In this document: positions 1 through 7,853 of the stretch, one piece after another
Position numbering within the stretch: the stretch's first letter is position 1
Layout: each line of letters starts with the position of its first letter
Assembly (NCBI RefSeq): GCF_024171895.1
Contig: NZ_JAMTCQ010000009.1
Coordinates: 37,318-101,317 of the forward strand
Source: Prauserella halophila
GTDB lineage: Bacteria; Actinomycetota; Actinomycetes; Mycobacteriales; Pseudonocardiaceae
Length of the DNA: 64,000 nucleotides
Direction: 5' to 3'
Made by a program: the position numbers and the translations under genes
Notes under the pieces: generated by a model
Seen by the model: only the letters and a program-made list of their open reading frames with translations
What the model was told of the DNA's origin: nothing
Databases searched by the model: none

Positions 1-56
1 GAACGCTGCGACGGGGAACGCTGCGACGGGGAACGCTGCGACGGGGAACGCTGCGA
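1..56. repeat. 15-bp tandem repeat, 3.7 copies
   Basis: The unit GAACGCTGCGACGGG is repeated three times without change, followed by an 11-base partial copy. It starts at the window edge, so the array may be longer. It lies upstream of the WhiB gene; in mycobacteria the neighbouring divergent gene is ponA2, so this is probably intergenic, but the left neighbour is not visible. It is one of many 15-bp-period arrays in the window. Confidence 0.9.
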
Positions 57-329
57 GCCGCGATCCGAAACATTGTAGCGACCCGCACTTGACCGCGCGG
101 TCATTCGCGAAAAGAAATCCGAAGTTCGTCGGTTGGATAGGGGAACCGCGCGTGTCTACAGTCCGTCAACATCTCACGAGGCAACGCTCACAAGGGGAGG
201 CGTTGCGGAGGGGCCGTGAGAAACACAGGGAGAGCAGCGACCCGTCGCAGCGGCGAGGCCGAGGCGCCAGCACCAGGCGGACCGAGGCATGGCAACTGCG
301 CAGGTCACAACAGGTAGGAGCTGGGGGTC

Positions 330-632
330 GTGATGAACACCAACCAGTCGAGCTGGCGAATCCAGGCGTACTGCCGGGACACGGACCCGGACGGACTCTT
401 CGTCCGTGGTGCGGAGCAGAATCGTGCAAAGGTCATCTGCATGGGCTGCCCCGTGCGGACCGAATGCCTTGCCGAGGCGCTCGACAACCGGATCGATTTC
501 GGTGTCTGGGGCGGCATGACCGAACGGGAACGGCGTGCCCTCTTGCGCAAGCGCCCCGAGGTGCACAGCTGGTGGGACCTCCTCGAATCGGCCAAGGCCG
601 AATACGAGCCCGCGGGCGCGGGTTCGCGCTGA
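330..632 (+). CDS. whiB4: WhiB-family iron-sulfur regulator (WhiB4/WblA position)
   Basis: Small Wbl protein of 100 residues. Four cysteines in the family pattern (C15, C37, C40, C46, with CMGC giving the CxxC) should hold a [4Fe-4S] cluster. The turn motif GVWGG lies at residues 58-62 and a basic C-terminal segment (RERRALLRKR) follows for DNA or sigma-factor contact. The reading begins GTG-ATG; either codon (330 or 333) may be used, with GGAG about 12-15 bases upstream. It is convergent with two ArsA-like ATPase genes, as whiB4 is in M. tuberculosis, where it acts as a redox-responsive regulator; in Streptomyces the related WblA affects development. The family is certain; the orthology call rests on gene order. 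Confidence 0.9.
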   Translation: MMNTNQSSWRIQAYCRDTDPDGLFVRGAEQNRAKVICMGCPVRTECLAEALDNRIDFGVWGGMTERERRALLRKRPEVHSWWDLLESAKAEYEPAGAGSR

Positions 633-642
633 CACCTCCGAC

Positions 643-673
643 GGGTGGACGCCGGTCCGGCCGGTGTCCACCC
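643..673. terminator. Hairpin between convergent whiB4 and ATPase genes
   Basis: GGGTGGAC at 643-650 pairs exactly with GTCCACCC at 666-673 around a GC-rich 15-base loop that can itself pair. It sits between the stop of the WhiB gene and the end of the minus-strand ATPase gene and could end transcription from both sides. There is no clear U-tract. Confidence 0.5.
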
Positions 674-725
674 CACGGACCGGGGGAGTGCTCCGGGGTT
701 GAGCTCCGGGCTCCGGGCTCCGGGA

Positions 726-1877
726 CTACGCGCCCGCCAGCCGGTCGCCGATGTCGCGCAGACCGCCGACGTCGTGCACGTCGCCCGCCAGCGCGGGCAC
801 GCGCCGCACGGGCACGCTCGGATGCGCCCGCGTGAACCGTTCCAGCAGCCGGGATTCGCGTTCGGCCAGCTGCACCCGGTCGGCGTGCAACCGCAGGACC
901 GCTTCCGCGAGCGGTGCACCGGTTCCACCGCGTTCCAGCGTCTCGGCCGCAGCCAGTGCGTCGATCGCGGTCAGCTCGGCCAGCACGGGATGCGTTCGGT
1001 TCGCCACCAGCCCGGCCAGGGGCATCGACTCCTCCGACAGCCGTTCCACGAAGTAGCTCGCCTCGCGCAGCGCGTCCGGTTCGGGAGCGGCCACGACCAG
1101 GAACGACGTGCCCTCGGAACGCAGCAGCTCCTGCGTCTTCGCCGCCCGCTCGCGGAACCCGCCGAACGTCGAGTCGAACGCCTGCATGAACGCCGAGGCG
1201 TCCGCCAGCAGCTGGCCGCCCAGGATCGTCGACACGGCCTTGGCGAACATCGAGAAGCCCGCGCTCATGACCTTGCGGATGCCCCAGCCGCCCGCACGCG
1301 CCGGGCTGGTGAGCAGGCGGATCATCCGCCCGTCCAGCGCCGCCGACAACCGGCTCGGGGCGTCGAGGAAGTCCAGGGCCGACCGGCTCGGCGGGGTGTC
1401 GACGACGATCAGGTCCCAGTCGCCCGTCGCCGCGAGCTGCCCGAGCTTCTCCATCGCCATGTACTCCTGCGTGCCGGAGAACGACGTGGAAATGGTCTGG
1501 TAGAAGGGGTTGCTCAGCAGCTGTTCGGACCGCTCCGGACCCGCGTGGCGCCGCACCATGTCGTCGAACGTGCGGCGCATGTCCAGCATCATCGCCCACA
1601 GCTGACCGTCCGGCGCGAACCCGTCGACGGCCACCTGCCGGGGGTGATTGCCCAGCTCACCGAGTCCCAGCGCCTGGGCGAGCCGTCGCGCCGGATCGAT
1701 GGTCAGCACCACCGTCTGCCTGCCGCGTTCGGCAGCCCGCAGTGCGAGCGAGGCGGCCGTCGTCGTCTTGCCGACCCCGCCCGAACCGCAGCACACGATC
1801 ACGCGCGCGTCCGGATCGTCGATGAGCGCGTCGACGTCGAGGTCGACGCCGTCCGGGGTTTCCTGGGTGCCGTTCAT
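726..1877 (-). CDS. ArsA/Get3-like ATPase, second of pair (Rv3680/BagB-like)
   Basis: ATPase of 383 residues in the ArsA/Get3 anion-pump family. The P-loop GSGGVGKTT starts at residue 31; note that the signature lysine of the deviant Walker A (KGGxGKT) is replaced by Ser, so the intersubunit lysine is absent. [16 protein letters not shown] segment carries the switch II aspartate. The ATG start lies two bases after the stop of the partner ATPase gene, so the two are almost certainly co-translated. In M. tuberculosis the equivalent pair Rv3679/Rv3680 forms a Get3-like complex. No ArsB pump gene is nearby, so arsenite export is unlikely. Confidence 0.88.
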   Translation of the reverse strand: MNGTQETPDGVDLDVDALIDDPDARVIVCCGSGGVGKTTTAASLALRAAERGRQTVVLTIDPARRLAQALGLGELGNHPRQVAVDGFAPDGQLWAMMLDMRRTFDDMVRRHAGPERSEQLLSNPFYQTISTSFSGTQEYMAMEKLGQLAATGDWDLIVVDTPPSRSALDFLDAPSRLSAALDGRMIRLLTSPARAGGWGIRKVMSAGFSMFAKAVSTILGGQLLADASAFMQAFDSTFGGFRERAAKTQELLRSEGTSFLVVAAPEPDALREASYFVERLSEESMPLAGLVANRTHPVLAELTAIDALAAAETLERGGTGAPLAEAVLRLHADRVQLAERESRLLERFTRAHPSVPVRRVPALAGDVHDVGGLRDIGDRLAGA

Positions 1878-1879
1878 CG

Positions 1880-2902
1880 TCACCGCACCCCCTGGCCGCG
1901 GAGCGATTCCGCCAGTTCGTACAGCGCGGCGACGTCGACCCCGCCGGACAGGTCGGGCAGTTCGAGCGTCGGCAGGTCGCTCTCCGACAACTGCCGGCTC
2001 GCGGCCGTCTCCGCTTCGACGCGACCCGCGTGCTCGACGGTCTCGGTCACGAGCGCGTCGAGCGTTTCGTCCGGCAGGTCGAGGCCCGCCGCGGTCAGCC
2101 CGGCGCGCACGCGGCCTGCGTCGACGCGGCCGTCGGCGGCGGGTGAGACCGACCGGGCGGGCAGCCGCGGCGGGCGGACCCGGTTGATCAGCACGGCCCC
2201 GGGGCGCAGATCGGCACCGTCGAGCTCGGCGACCGCCTCCAGCGTCTCGCGCACCGGCATCTCCTCGAGCAGCGTCACCAGGTGCACGGCCGTCTGGCCC
2301 GAATGCAGCAGATCCACGACGCCGTCGGCCTGTGAGCGGATCGGGCCCGTCTTGGCCAGATCCGTCAGCGCGCGGGTGACGTCGAGGAACTTCACCACCC
2401 GGCCCGTCGGCGGAGCGTCCACGACGACGGCGTCGTAGAAGTGGCGCCCGTCGGAGTCGGTCCGCCCGACGCACTCCTTGATCTTGCCCGTGAGCAGCAC
2501 GTCCCGCAGTCCCGGCGCGAGCGTGGTGGCGAACTCGATCGCGCCCATCCTGCGCAGCGTGCGGCCCGCGAAGCCGAGGTTGTAGAACATGTCGAAGTAC
2601 TCGAGCAGCGCCGCCTCGACGTCGATGTGCAGCGCACGCACTTCGCCGCCGTTCGGCGCGGAGGCGATGCGCTGCTCGGCGTACGGCAGCGGCTCGGTGT
2701 CGAACAGCTGGGCGAAGCCCTGCCTGCCCTCGACCTCGACGAGCAGTACGCGCCTGCCGTGGCCCGCGAGTGCGAGCCCGAGCGACGCGGCGAGTGTCGT
2801 CTTGCCGGTGCCGCCCTTGCCGGTCACGAAATGCAGCCGGGTGCGGGTCAGCTCGTCGGTCCAGCCGGCCAGCGTGGTGGTCACCGGAGCAGCGTAGGAC
2901 AT
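1880..2902 (-). CDS. ArsA/Get3-like ATPase, first of pair (Rv3679/BagA-like)
   Basis: ATPase of 340 residues. It has an intact signature P-loop, GKGGTGKTT near residues 28-36, with both lysines, and a switch region [17 protein letters not shown]. Together with the downstream gene it should form a heteromeric Get3-like ATPase. The start ATG overlaps the stop of an upstream 82-residue membrane-protein gene by one base (TGATG), so that gene, this one and the second ATPase look like one coupled operon. The substrate is unknown; targeting or handling of membrane proteins is an inference from the Get3 relationship. Confidence 0.88.
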   Translation of the reverse strand: MSYAAPVTTTLAGWTDELTRTRLHFVTGKGGTGKTTLAASLGLALAGHGRRVLLVEVEGRQGFAQLFDTEPLPYAEQRIASAPNGGEVRALHIDVEAALLEYFDMFYNLGFAGRTLRRMGAIEFATTLAPGLRDVLLTGKIKECVGRTDSDGRHFYDAVVVDAPPTGRVVKFLDVTRALTDLAKTGPIRSQADGVVDLLHSGQTAVHLVTLLEEMPVRETLEAVAELDGADLRPGAVLINRVRPPRLPARSVSPAADGRVDAGRVRAGLTAAGLDLPDETLDALVTETVEHAGRVEAETAASRQLSESDLPTLELPDLSGGVDVAALYELAESLRGQGVR

Positions 2903-3150
2903 CAACCCGCCAGGGCGAGCACGGCGACGATCACTGCGGTGCCGCCGGCCAGCCACCAGGCCACGGCGGGTGCCAGCACCGTGAGCGTGAGTATGCCGGT
3001 CAGGGCCAGTGCGGTGACGCCGACGAGTCCCGTCACGGCGACCGCCTGCCACCGTCCGGTCCGTTCGCGCACGCGCGCCATGATCATCAGTACGGCCAGG
3101 ATGCCGGCCACGCCCAGCAGCGAGGCCGCGAAGATCCGCCACGTTTCCAC
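2902..3150 (-). CDS. Small two-helix membrane protein upstream of ArsA-like ATPases
   Basis: Protein of 82 residues starting at GTG. Residues about 5-25 and 37-80 are strongly hydrophobic, giving two or three membrane helices with a short basic loop (RVRERTGRW) between. I do not recognise a family. The stop codon overlaps the start of the first ATPase gene by one base, which argues that it is real and works with the ATPase pair, for example as a membrane anchor or client. That role is inference from position only. Confidence 0.6.
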   Translation of the reverse strand: METWRIFAASLLGVAGILAVLMIMARVRERTGRWQAVAVTGLVGVTALALTGILTLTVLAPAVAWWLAGGTAVIVAVLALAG

Positions 3151-3192
3151 GGGATCTCACGCTACTGGCCGTGGTTGTCTAGGGTGACGGCC

Positions 3193-3354
3193 ATGAGTGC
3201 CACGAAGTGGGAGTACGCCACCGTTCCGCTGTTGATCCACGCCACCAAGCAGATCCTCGACCAGTGGGGAGAGGACGGCTGGGAGTTGGTGACGGTTCTG
3301 CCGAACCCGAGCGGCGAGCAGCACGTCGCGTACCTGAAGCGTCCGAAGGACTGA
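3193..3354 (+). CDS. DUF4177 family protein (Rv3678A-like)
   Basis: Very short protein of 53 residues with the DUF4177 pattern: KWEYATVPLL at the N-terminus and DQWGEDGWELVTVLP in the middle. Function unknown. It sits between the divergent ATPase operon and ridA, as in M. tuberculosis. A TAGGGT -10-like box about ten bases before the ATG suggests a leaderless or nearly leaderless transcript. The next gene starts seven bases after the stop. Confidence 0.85.
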   Translation: MSATKWEYATVPLLIHATKQILDQWGEDGWELVTVLPNPSGEQHVAYLKRPKD

Positions 3355-3361
3355 GGCCCCG

Positions 3362-3829
3362 ATGAGTGCCGGCTCCGTCTCGGCGAGGCTCGCCGAGCTC
3401 GGTATCGAACTGCCCGGCGTCGCGGCTCCGGTCGCGGCGTACCTGCCCGCGATCCGCACGGGTTCGCACGTCTACACGGCCGGTCAGTTGCCGTTCGTCG
3501 AGGGAGCACTGCCCGCCACCGGCAAGGTCGGCGGTGAGGTCGGCCCCGACGAAGCCAAGCAGTACGCCCGGACGGCGACGCTGAACGCGCTGGCCGCGGT
3601 GCACGACCTGGTGGGCATCGACTCGGTCGCCCGCGTGGTCAAGGTGACGGGTTTCGTCGCCTCGGCCGAGGGCTTCAACGCCCAGCCCGCGGTGCTCAAC
3701 GGTGCCTCCGAGCTGCTGGGCGAGGTCTTCGGTGACGCGGGCGTGCACGCCCGGTCGGCCGTCGGTGTCGCCGAACTGCCGTTGGGTGCCCCGGTGGAGG
3801 TCGAGCTGATCGTGGAGGTGGCCTCCTGA
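3362..3829 (+). CDS. RidA/YjgF/YER057c/UK114 family enamine/imine deaminase
   Basis: Protein of 155 residues covering the whole RidA fold. These proteins form trimers and hydrolyse reactive enamines and imines made by PLP enzymes, or have related roles. The C-terminal stretch HARSAVGVAELPLGAPVEVE carries the Arg and Glu positions expected at the active site between subunits. The family assignment is firm, the precise substrate unknown. The stop overlaps the start of the next gene (TGATG), so the two are coupled. Confidence 0.85.
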   Translation: MSAGSVSARLAELGIELPGVAAPVAAYLPAIRTGSHVYTAGQLPFVEGALPATGKVGGEVGPDEAKQYARTATLNALAAVHDLVGIDSVARVVKVTGFVASAEGFNAQPAVLNGASELLGEVFGDAGVHARSAVGVAELPLGAPVEVELIVEVAS

Positions 3830-4458
3830 TGGACCGGGAGGCCGAACAGGCGTGTCACGAGCTGCTGCTGCGCCTGTCCGGCCGACTGCCCGACAACCTG
3901 ATCTGGCGGTTCCGTGACTGGTCGGGCGAGGGTGCGATGAGCACCCTCGCCCGCGTGCTGCCGAAGACTTTGCTCAAGCACAGGGTCGACCTCGATCAGG
4001 AGGAGCACGGCCTGCTGGTTGCCGGTCTCGTCCCGCACGGTGCGGATCGTCATCAGGTCAGTTCCACCCTCGGGGTAGACGCACCGTTGGAGAGCGGGTA
4101 CACATTCACCGCGAGTACGCCTAACTGGGTGAACTCTGTCGACTCGGTAGCCGCCGTGATCGACGCAACGTTGCGACGGCGTCCCGATGTGGGTGAAGTA
4201 CGGGAGGCTTGGCGGCAGGAACGTGGGTCCGGCCCGGAGGGGGCGAAGCGTGTCCTGCTCGTCACGGCGACCGCCGGCCTTCCCCGGCTGACGGGCGAAC
4301 TGCAGCGGGTGCTGCGCGTGCTCGGCGAGGAAACGCCGTGCGTGGAGGTGCTGCCCGTGCGGTTCGAGCTGCCCGCCTATCACCGGGAGGCGCTCGCGAA
4401 CTCGCGGTTCGTGTGCGCCGGGGCAGCAGACGCCGGACGGCAACTCGTATCCGCATAG
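3829..4458 (+). CDS. Unknown protein, paralogue A of a tandem pair
   Basis: Protein of 209 residues that I cannot assign to a named family. The N-terminal 60 residues are helical. A C-terminal alpha/beta-looking segment runs from RVLLVTATAGLPRLTGELQRVLRVLG to LPAYHREALANSRFVCAG. Both halves can be aligned with the next gene product by eye (GRLPDN with GRLDDS; RRRPDVGEVREAWRQ with RVLPDLRSVHAVWRN; AYHREAL with AYHEAAL), so the two genes probably arose by duplication. It overlaps the ridA stop by one base. Codon use changes to less GC-rich codons around 4050-4150. Confidence 0.7.
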   Translation: MDREAEQACHELLLRLSGRLPDNLIWRFRDWSGEGAMSTLARVLPKTLLKHRVDLDQEEHGLLVAGLVPHGADRHQVSSTLGVDAPLESGYTFTASTPNWVNSVDSVAAVIDATLRRRPDVGEVREAWRQERGSGPEGAKRVLLVTATAGLPRLTGELQRVLRVLGEETPCVEVLPVRFELPAYHREALANSRFVCAGAADAGRQLVSA

Positions 4459-4494
4459 CGTCCGCGGCCGGCGGGCGGGAGGGAGAGCGGCGAC

Positions 4495-5952
4495 ATGGTG
4501 GATGTGCCCCGGTCCGGCGGTGACCCGGACGGCTTCGGCGTTCCGCTGCGGTTGTACAACGTGCTGCTCGCGCTCGCAGGCCGGCTCGACGACAGCGCCC
4601 TGTCCGAGGCGCGCGAGCTCGTGGCCCGGTCGCACCTCGACGACGCCGTCGAACTGACCGTCGGTTCCCTCGTCGCGGGCCGGCTCCCCGTACACCCGGC
4701 CGAGCAGCGGGAGCTGGCCTCCCTGCTGGAACTCACTCGCTCCGAGGTGATGCTCGCCGACCAGCTCAGCGTCGTCGACGACGTCGCGGCGATCGAACAC
4801 CGATTCAGCCGTGAGGACGATCCGGACGCCGGTGTCGGTGACGCGCTCGACCGGGTGCTGCGCGTGCTGCCCGACCTGCGTTCGGTGCATGCCGTGTGGC
4901 GCAACACCGCAGCGGGCGGCGTGCCCGGCCCGTTGCCGCAGCGCGTCGTGCTCGTCGACATCGGCCCCGATGCGAACCCGGCTGCCGTTGCCTTCCGTGT
5001 CGGCGATGCGCTGCGGAAGGCAGGCATCCGTGCGGTCGTCGAAGTCACCGGCCCCGGTTGCGAGCGCACTGCCTACCACGAGGCTGCGCTGTCCTCCGGC
5101 GTTCCCGTGTGGCTCGCAGGTCCGGATGCCCTCCGGTACGACTCGGCGAGGGCCGAGCCGGTGAGACCGGAACCGGTGAGAGCGGAACCGCCTCGCACTG
5201 AGCAGGTAGCCGCGCCGACCGGCCCGGCGAGCGTTCCCCGGCCGCCGGAACCACAGGCCCTCGAACCACAGGCCCTCGAACCACACGCTCCGGAACCGCA
5301 GGCCGCGGAAGCGCCGCGCGCTGCCTCCGCGGCGCCCGAGCAGTCGCAGACGGTGGCGGCGGTCTCCGAATTGCCCGCCCCCGACCGGCTCTCGAACGCT
5401 TCGATCCCGGACGACCGGCCGGTGCACGATCCGGCGACCGAGGCCGGGCCCGGGGACGCCCCGTCGTCGGGCGGCTGGACGGCAGCGCCGCTGCGTCCGG
5501 CGAGGTCCTCCGGTGAGGCGGCCCGCGGCCGCCGATCGCGCCACGCAGTCCGTGGACAGGCCGAACCGCCCCAGTCCACCGACGGCGAACTGCCCCGCGC
5601 CGCTGAGAGCGAGGGTGGACAGGTCGTGGAGTTTCCGCAGCCGTCGCAGGGGGCCGACGAGGACAATCGGTCGGCGCAGACCACCGAGATGCCCCGCGAC
5701 GAGGTCGCCCAACTGCGCGCGGCGATCACCGAGGACCGGGACCAGGGGCAGGCGTTCGAATCGGCCGACCTCGACTCCGACCAGCTCGCCCGGATTCCCG
5801 ATCTGAACCTCGACGACCCGCAGCTGACCGACCGCGACCGTGAACTGCTGCGGGAACTGCACGCCGAACTGGCCCAGCGGGAGCAGGCCGAGGCGCAGCG
5901 GCAGCGCAACAACGGCATGCCGGGTGCCGCCAACGGCACCGACGTCCGGTAG
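4495..5952 (+). CDS. Unknown protein, paralogue B with long disordered tail
   Basis: Protein of 485 residues. Residues 1-205 match the upstream paralogue: a helical N-terminal part, a linker, then VVLVDIGPDANPAAVAFRVGDALRKAG to TAYHEAALSSGVPVWLAG. Residues about 215-440 are low complexity, rich in Pro, Glu and Ala, and contain pentapeptide repeats of the type EPQAL and PVRPE encoded by 15-bp DNA repeats. A charged helix closes the protein (RDRELLRELHAELAQREQAEAQ). Function unknown. An AGGGAGAG-like ribosome binding site precedes GTG/ATG at 4495. Its place inside a conserved redox-related gene block is the only functional clue. Confidence 0.7.
   Translation: MVDVPRSGGDPDGFGVPLRLYNVLLALAGRLDDSALSEARELVARSHLDDAVELTVGSLVAGRLPVHPAEQRELASLLELTRSEVMLADQLSVVDDVAAIEHRFSREDDPDAGVGDALDRVLRVLPDLRSVHAVWRNTAAGGVPGPLPQRVVLVDIGPDANPAAVAFRVGDALRKAGIRAVVEVTGPGCERTAYHEAALSSGVPVWLAGPDALRYDSARAEPVRPEPVRAEPPRTEQVAAPTGPASVPRPPEPQALEPQALEPHAPEPQAAEAPRAASAAPEQSQTVAAVSELPAPDRLSNASIPDDRPVHDPATEAGPGDAPSSGGWTAAPLRPARSSGEAARGRRSRHAVRGQAEPPQSTDGELPRAAESEGGQVVEFPQPSQGADEDNRSAQTTEMPRDEVAQLRAAITEDRDQGQAFESADLDSDQLARIPDLNLDDPQLTDRDRELLRELHAELAQREQAEAQRQRNNGMPGAANGTDVR
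5251..5310 (+). repeat. 15-bp repeat coding for EPQAL-type pentapeptides
   Basis: Four adjacent 15-base units beginning CCACAGGCCCTCGAA, the first two identical and the last two diverged. Two further 15-base units (GTGAGACCGGAACCG type) lie at 5161-5190. They encode the low-complexity linker of paralogue B. Confidence 0.85.
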
Positions 5953-5980
5953 CCCTTGGTGTCAGGGGCGTGGGCGCCGC

Positions 5981-6025
5981 CCCGGTTGCCAACGTCCCGG
6001 TTACCAACGCCCCGGTTACTGCGGT
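5981..6025. repeat. 15-bp intergenic repeat, three copies
   Basis: Units CCCGGTTGCCAACGT, CCCGGTTACCAACGC and CCCGGTTACTGCGGT follow one another in the short gap between paralogue B and the Nudix gene. The same 15-base period occurs elsewhere in the window. Confidence 0.8.
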
Positions 6026-6085
6026 CACTCCGGAAACACGCGTCGGCAGGAACCGCGCGTGCGGCGGTGGCGGTATGTTGCGGAC

Positions 6086-6970
6086 GTGGCTGCGAACTTT
6101 CACGTGCCGAGGAGCGCGGTGCCGGGTTTGAGGGACGGCGCAGGGTCGGCCGACTCCGGGAATCCGGACGAGGCCGGAACCCCGGGAGACGGAACCCCGG
6201 AATGTGCCGGGAAGCCGCCCGAGGAGCCCGTGCCCGCCCGTGAGGCGGCGACGGTGATGCTGTTGCGGGACGCCCCCGGTGGCATCGAGGTGTTCCTGCA
6301 GCGGCGGGTCACGGCCATGAAGTTCGCCGCCGGGATGACGGTGTTCCCCGGCGGCGGAGTCGACGAACGCGACGCCGAGGCGTCGATCGCGTGGGCCGGT
6401 CCGGCCGCCGCGCAGTGGGCCGAATGGTTCGGCTGTGACGAACGCCTCGCGAGGGCACTCGTGTGTGCGGCCGTACGGGAGACGTTCGAGGAGTCCGGGG
6501 TGCTGCTCGCCGGTCCCGGCCCGGATTCGACGGTCGGCGACACGTCCGGCTACGCCGACGCCCGCGCGGCGCTCGTGGCCAGGCAGCTGTCGCTCGCCGC
6601 CTTCCTCGCCGACACGGGACTGACCCTGCGCGCCGACCTGCTGCGGCCGTGGGCGAACTGGGTCACGCCGGAACAGGAGCGGCGCCGGTACGACACGAAG
6701 TTCTTCGTTGCGGCGCTGCCCGCAGGGCAGGATGCCGACGGGGAGACCACCGAGGCGTCCGAATCGGGCTGGCGCACGCCGTCCGATGCGCTGGCCGCGG
6801 GCGAAGCCGGCCGCAGCATGCTGATGCCGCCGACGTGGGTGATGCTGTCCGATCTCGCGGAGTGCGGCGACGTGGCCGAGGTGCTGGCGACCGACAGGAC
6901 ACCCGTCCCGAAAGTGATGCCCACACTGCGCGCCGACGGCGAGTCGGTGCTGGTCGAACTGGAACCGTGA
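6086..6970 (+). CDS. Nudix hydrolase
   Basis: Nudix-domain protein of about 294 residues. A VMLLRDAPGGIEVFLQRR strand-turn-strand opens the domain, followed by FPGGGVDERD and, after a roughly 45-residue insertion, AAVRETFEESGVLL, which carries the REx2EE metal-binding part of the Nudix box. The insertion between the Gly-rich and Glu-rich halves is typical of the larger NUDT19/NUDT7-like group, some of which act on CoA derivatives. The start is uncertain: GTG codons at 6086, 6104 and 6119 are in frame and none has a strong ribosome binding site. It is followed closely by the MBL gene. Confidence 0.8.
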   Translation: MAANFHVPRSAVPGLRDGAGSADSGNPDEAGTPGDGTPECAGKPPEEPVPAREAATVMLLRDAPGGIEVFLQRRVTAMKFAAGMTVFPGGGVDERDAEASIAWAGPAAAQWAEWFGCDERLARALVCAAVRETFEESGVLLAGPGPDSTVGDTSGYADARAALVARQLSLAAFLADTGLTLRADLLRPWANWVTPEQERRRYDTKFFVAALPAGQDADGETTEASESGWRTPSDALAAGEAGRSMLMPPTWVMLSDLAECGDVAEVLATDRTPVPKVMPTLRADGESVLVELEP

Positions 6971-6981
6971 CTGGAGGTGCG

Positions 6982-7767
6982 ATGACCGGCGCGAGCGTGC
7001 ACCCGGCGTACGAGACGCCGCGGGAGGTGACGTCGGCGGCGACGGTGGTGCTCGAGGACAACCCGTCGAACATGACGCTCGAGGGCACCAATACGTGGAT
7101 CCTGCGGGCGCCGGGTTCGCCGGCGTCGGTGGTCGTCGACCCCGGGCACGTCGACACGGCGCACCTCGAGCAGGTCATGGCGGTGGCCGGCCCGGTCGAG
7201 CTGATCGTGCTCACCCACCACCATCCCGACCACGCCGACGGTGCGCCGTGGCTGGCGGAACGGACGGGCGCGCCGGTGCGGGCGTTCGACCCGGGGCTGT
7301 GCCTCGACGGGGATCCGCTGGGCGACGGTGACGTCGTCCGGGCGGCCGGGCTGGCGCTGACGGTTCTGCACACGCCGGGGCACTGCGGCGACTCCGTGTC
7401 GCTGCGGTTCGACCACGACGGCGTGGTGCATGTGCTGACGGGCGACACCGTGCTCGGGCGGGGGACGACGATCGTCGAGCACATCGGCGACTACCTGCGC
7501 TCGCTCGACCGGCTGGCGACGTTGCCTGCCGGGTCGTTCGGTCTCACCGGGCACGGCCCGGAGCGGGAGGACCTGCTCGCGACTGTCGACGAGTACCGCA
7601 GGCACCGGCAGCAGCGCCTCGACGAGATCCGGGGTGCACTCGACGTGCTTGGCTCGGAGGCGACGCCGCGGCGGATCGTCGAACACGTCTACGCCGACGT
7701 CGACCGCGCCCTGTGGCCGGCCGCGGAAGCCTCCGTCACCGCCCAGCTGGAATACCTGCAGAGCTGA
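6982..7767 (+). CDS. Metallo-beta-lactamase-fold hydrolase (Rv3677c/LACTB2-like)
   Basis: Protein of 261 residues. The zinc site is visible: THHHPDHADG (HxHxDH), the GHCGDS histidine, and the TGDTVLG aspartate, with a later GHG histidine. The size and the C-terminal helical extension (RRIVEHVYADVDRALWPAAEASV) match the LACTB2 group, which includes endoribonucleases. The ATG has a good site (GGAGG) seven bases upstream and follows the Nudix gene by 11 bases. The family is firm, the substrate unknown. Confidence 0.85.
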   Translation: MTGASVHPAYETPREVTSAATVVLEDNPSNMTLEGTNTWILRAPGSPASVVVDPGHVDTAHLEQVMAVAGPVELIVLTHHHPDHADGAPWLAERTGAPVRAFDPGLCLDGDPLGDGDVVRAAGLALTVLHTPGHCGDSVSLRFDHDGVVHVLTGDTVLGRGTTIVEHIGDYLRSLDRLATLPAGSFGLTGHGPEREDLLATVDEYRRHRQQRLDEIRGALDVLGSEATPRRIVEHVYADVDRALWPAAEASVTAQLEYLQS

Positions 7768-7786
7768 CGCCGAAGTCCGGTTAGAT

Positions 7787-7839
7787 GCCCCGAAGGGCAC
7801 CTTGGGGGCGCTCAACGCCCCGAAGGTGCCCTTCGGGGC
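7787..7839. repeat. Double palindromic module between convergent genes (terminator-like)
   Basis: Two 23-base palindromes, 7787-7809 and 7817-7839, are separated by the 7-base spacer GCTCAAC. Each has arms of the type GCCCCGAAGG and CCTTCGGGGC around a 3-base centre; the second is perfect. They lie exactly between the convergent MBL and MFS genes. The same design, in the opposite orientation, occurs at 63221-63273, and partial forms near 55.1 and 55.2 kb. Confidence 0.85.
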
Positions 7840-7853
7840 ACGACCGGCAGGGG

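Noticed and set aside
1-56. CRISPR array (short direct repeats)
   Set aside because: The repeats are contiguous without spacers; it is a minisatellite. No cas genes in the window.
726-2902. Arsenic resistance operon because of the ArsA-like ATPases
   Set aside because: No arsB, arsC or ArsR gene; the pair and its context match the Get3-like Rv3679/Rv3680 proteins.
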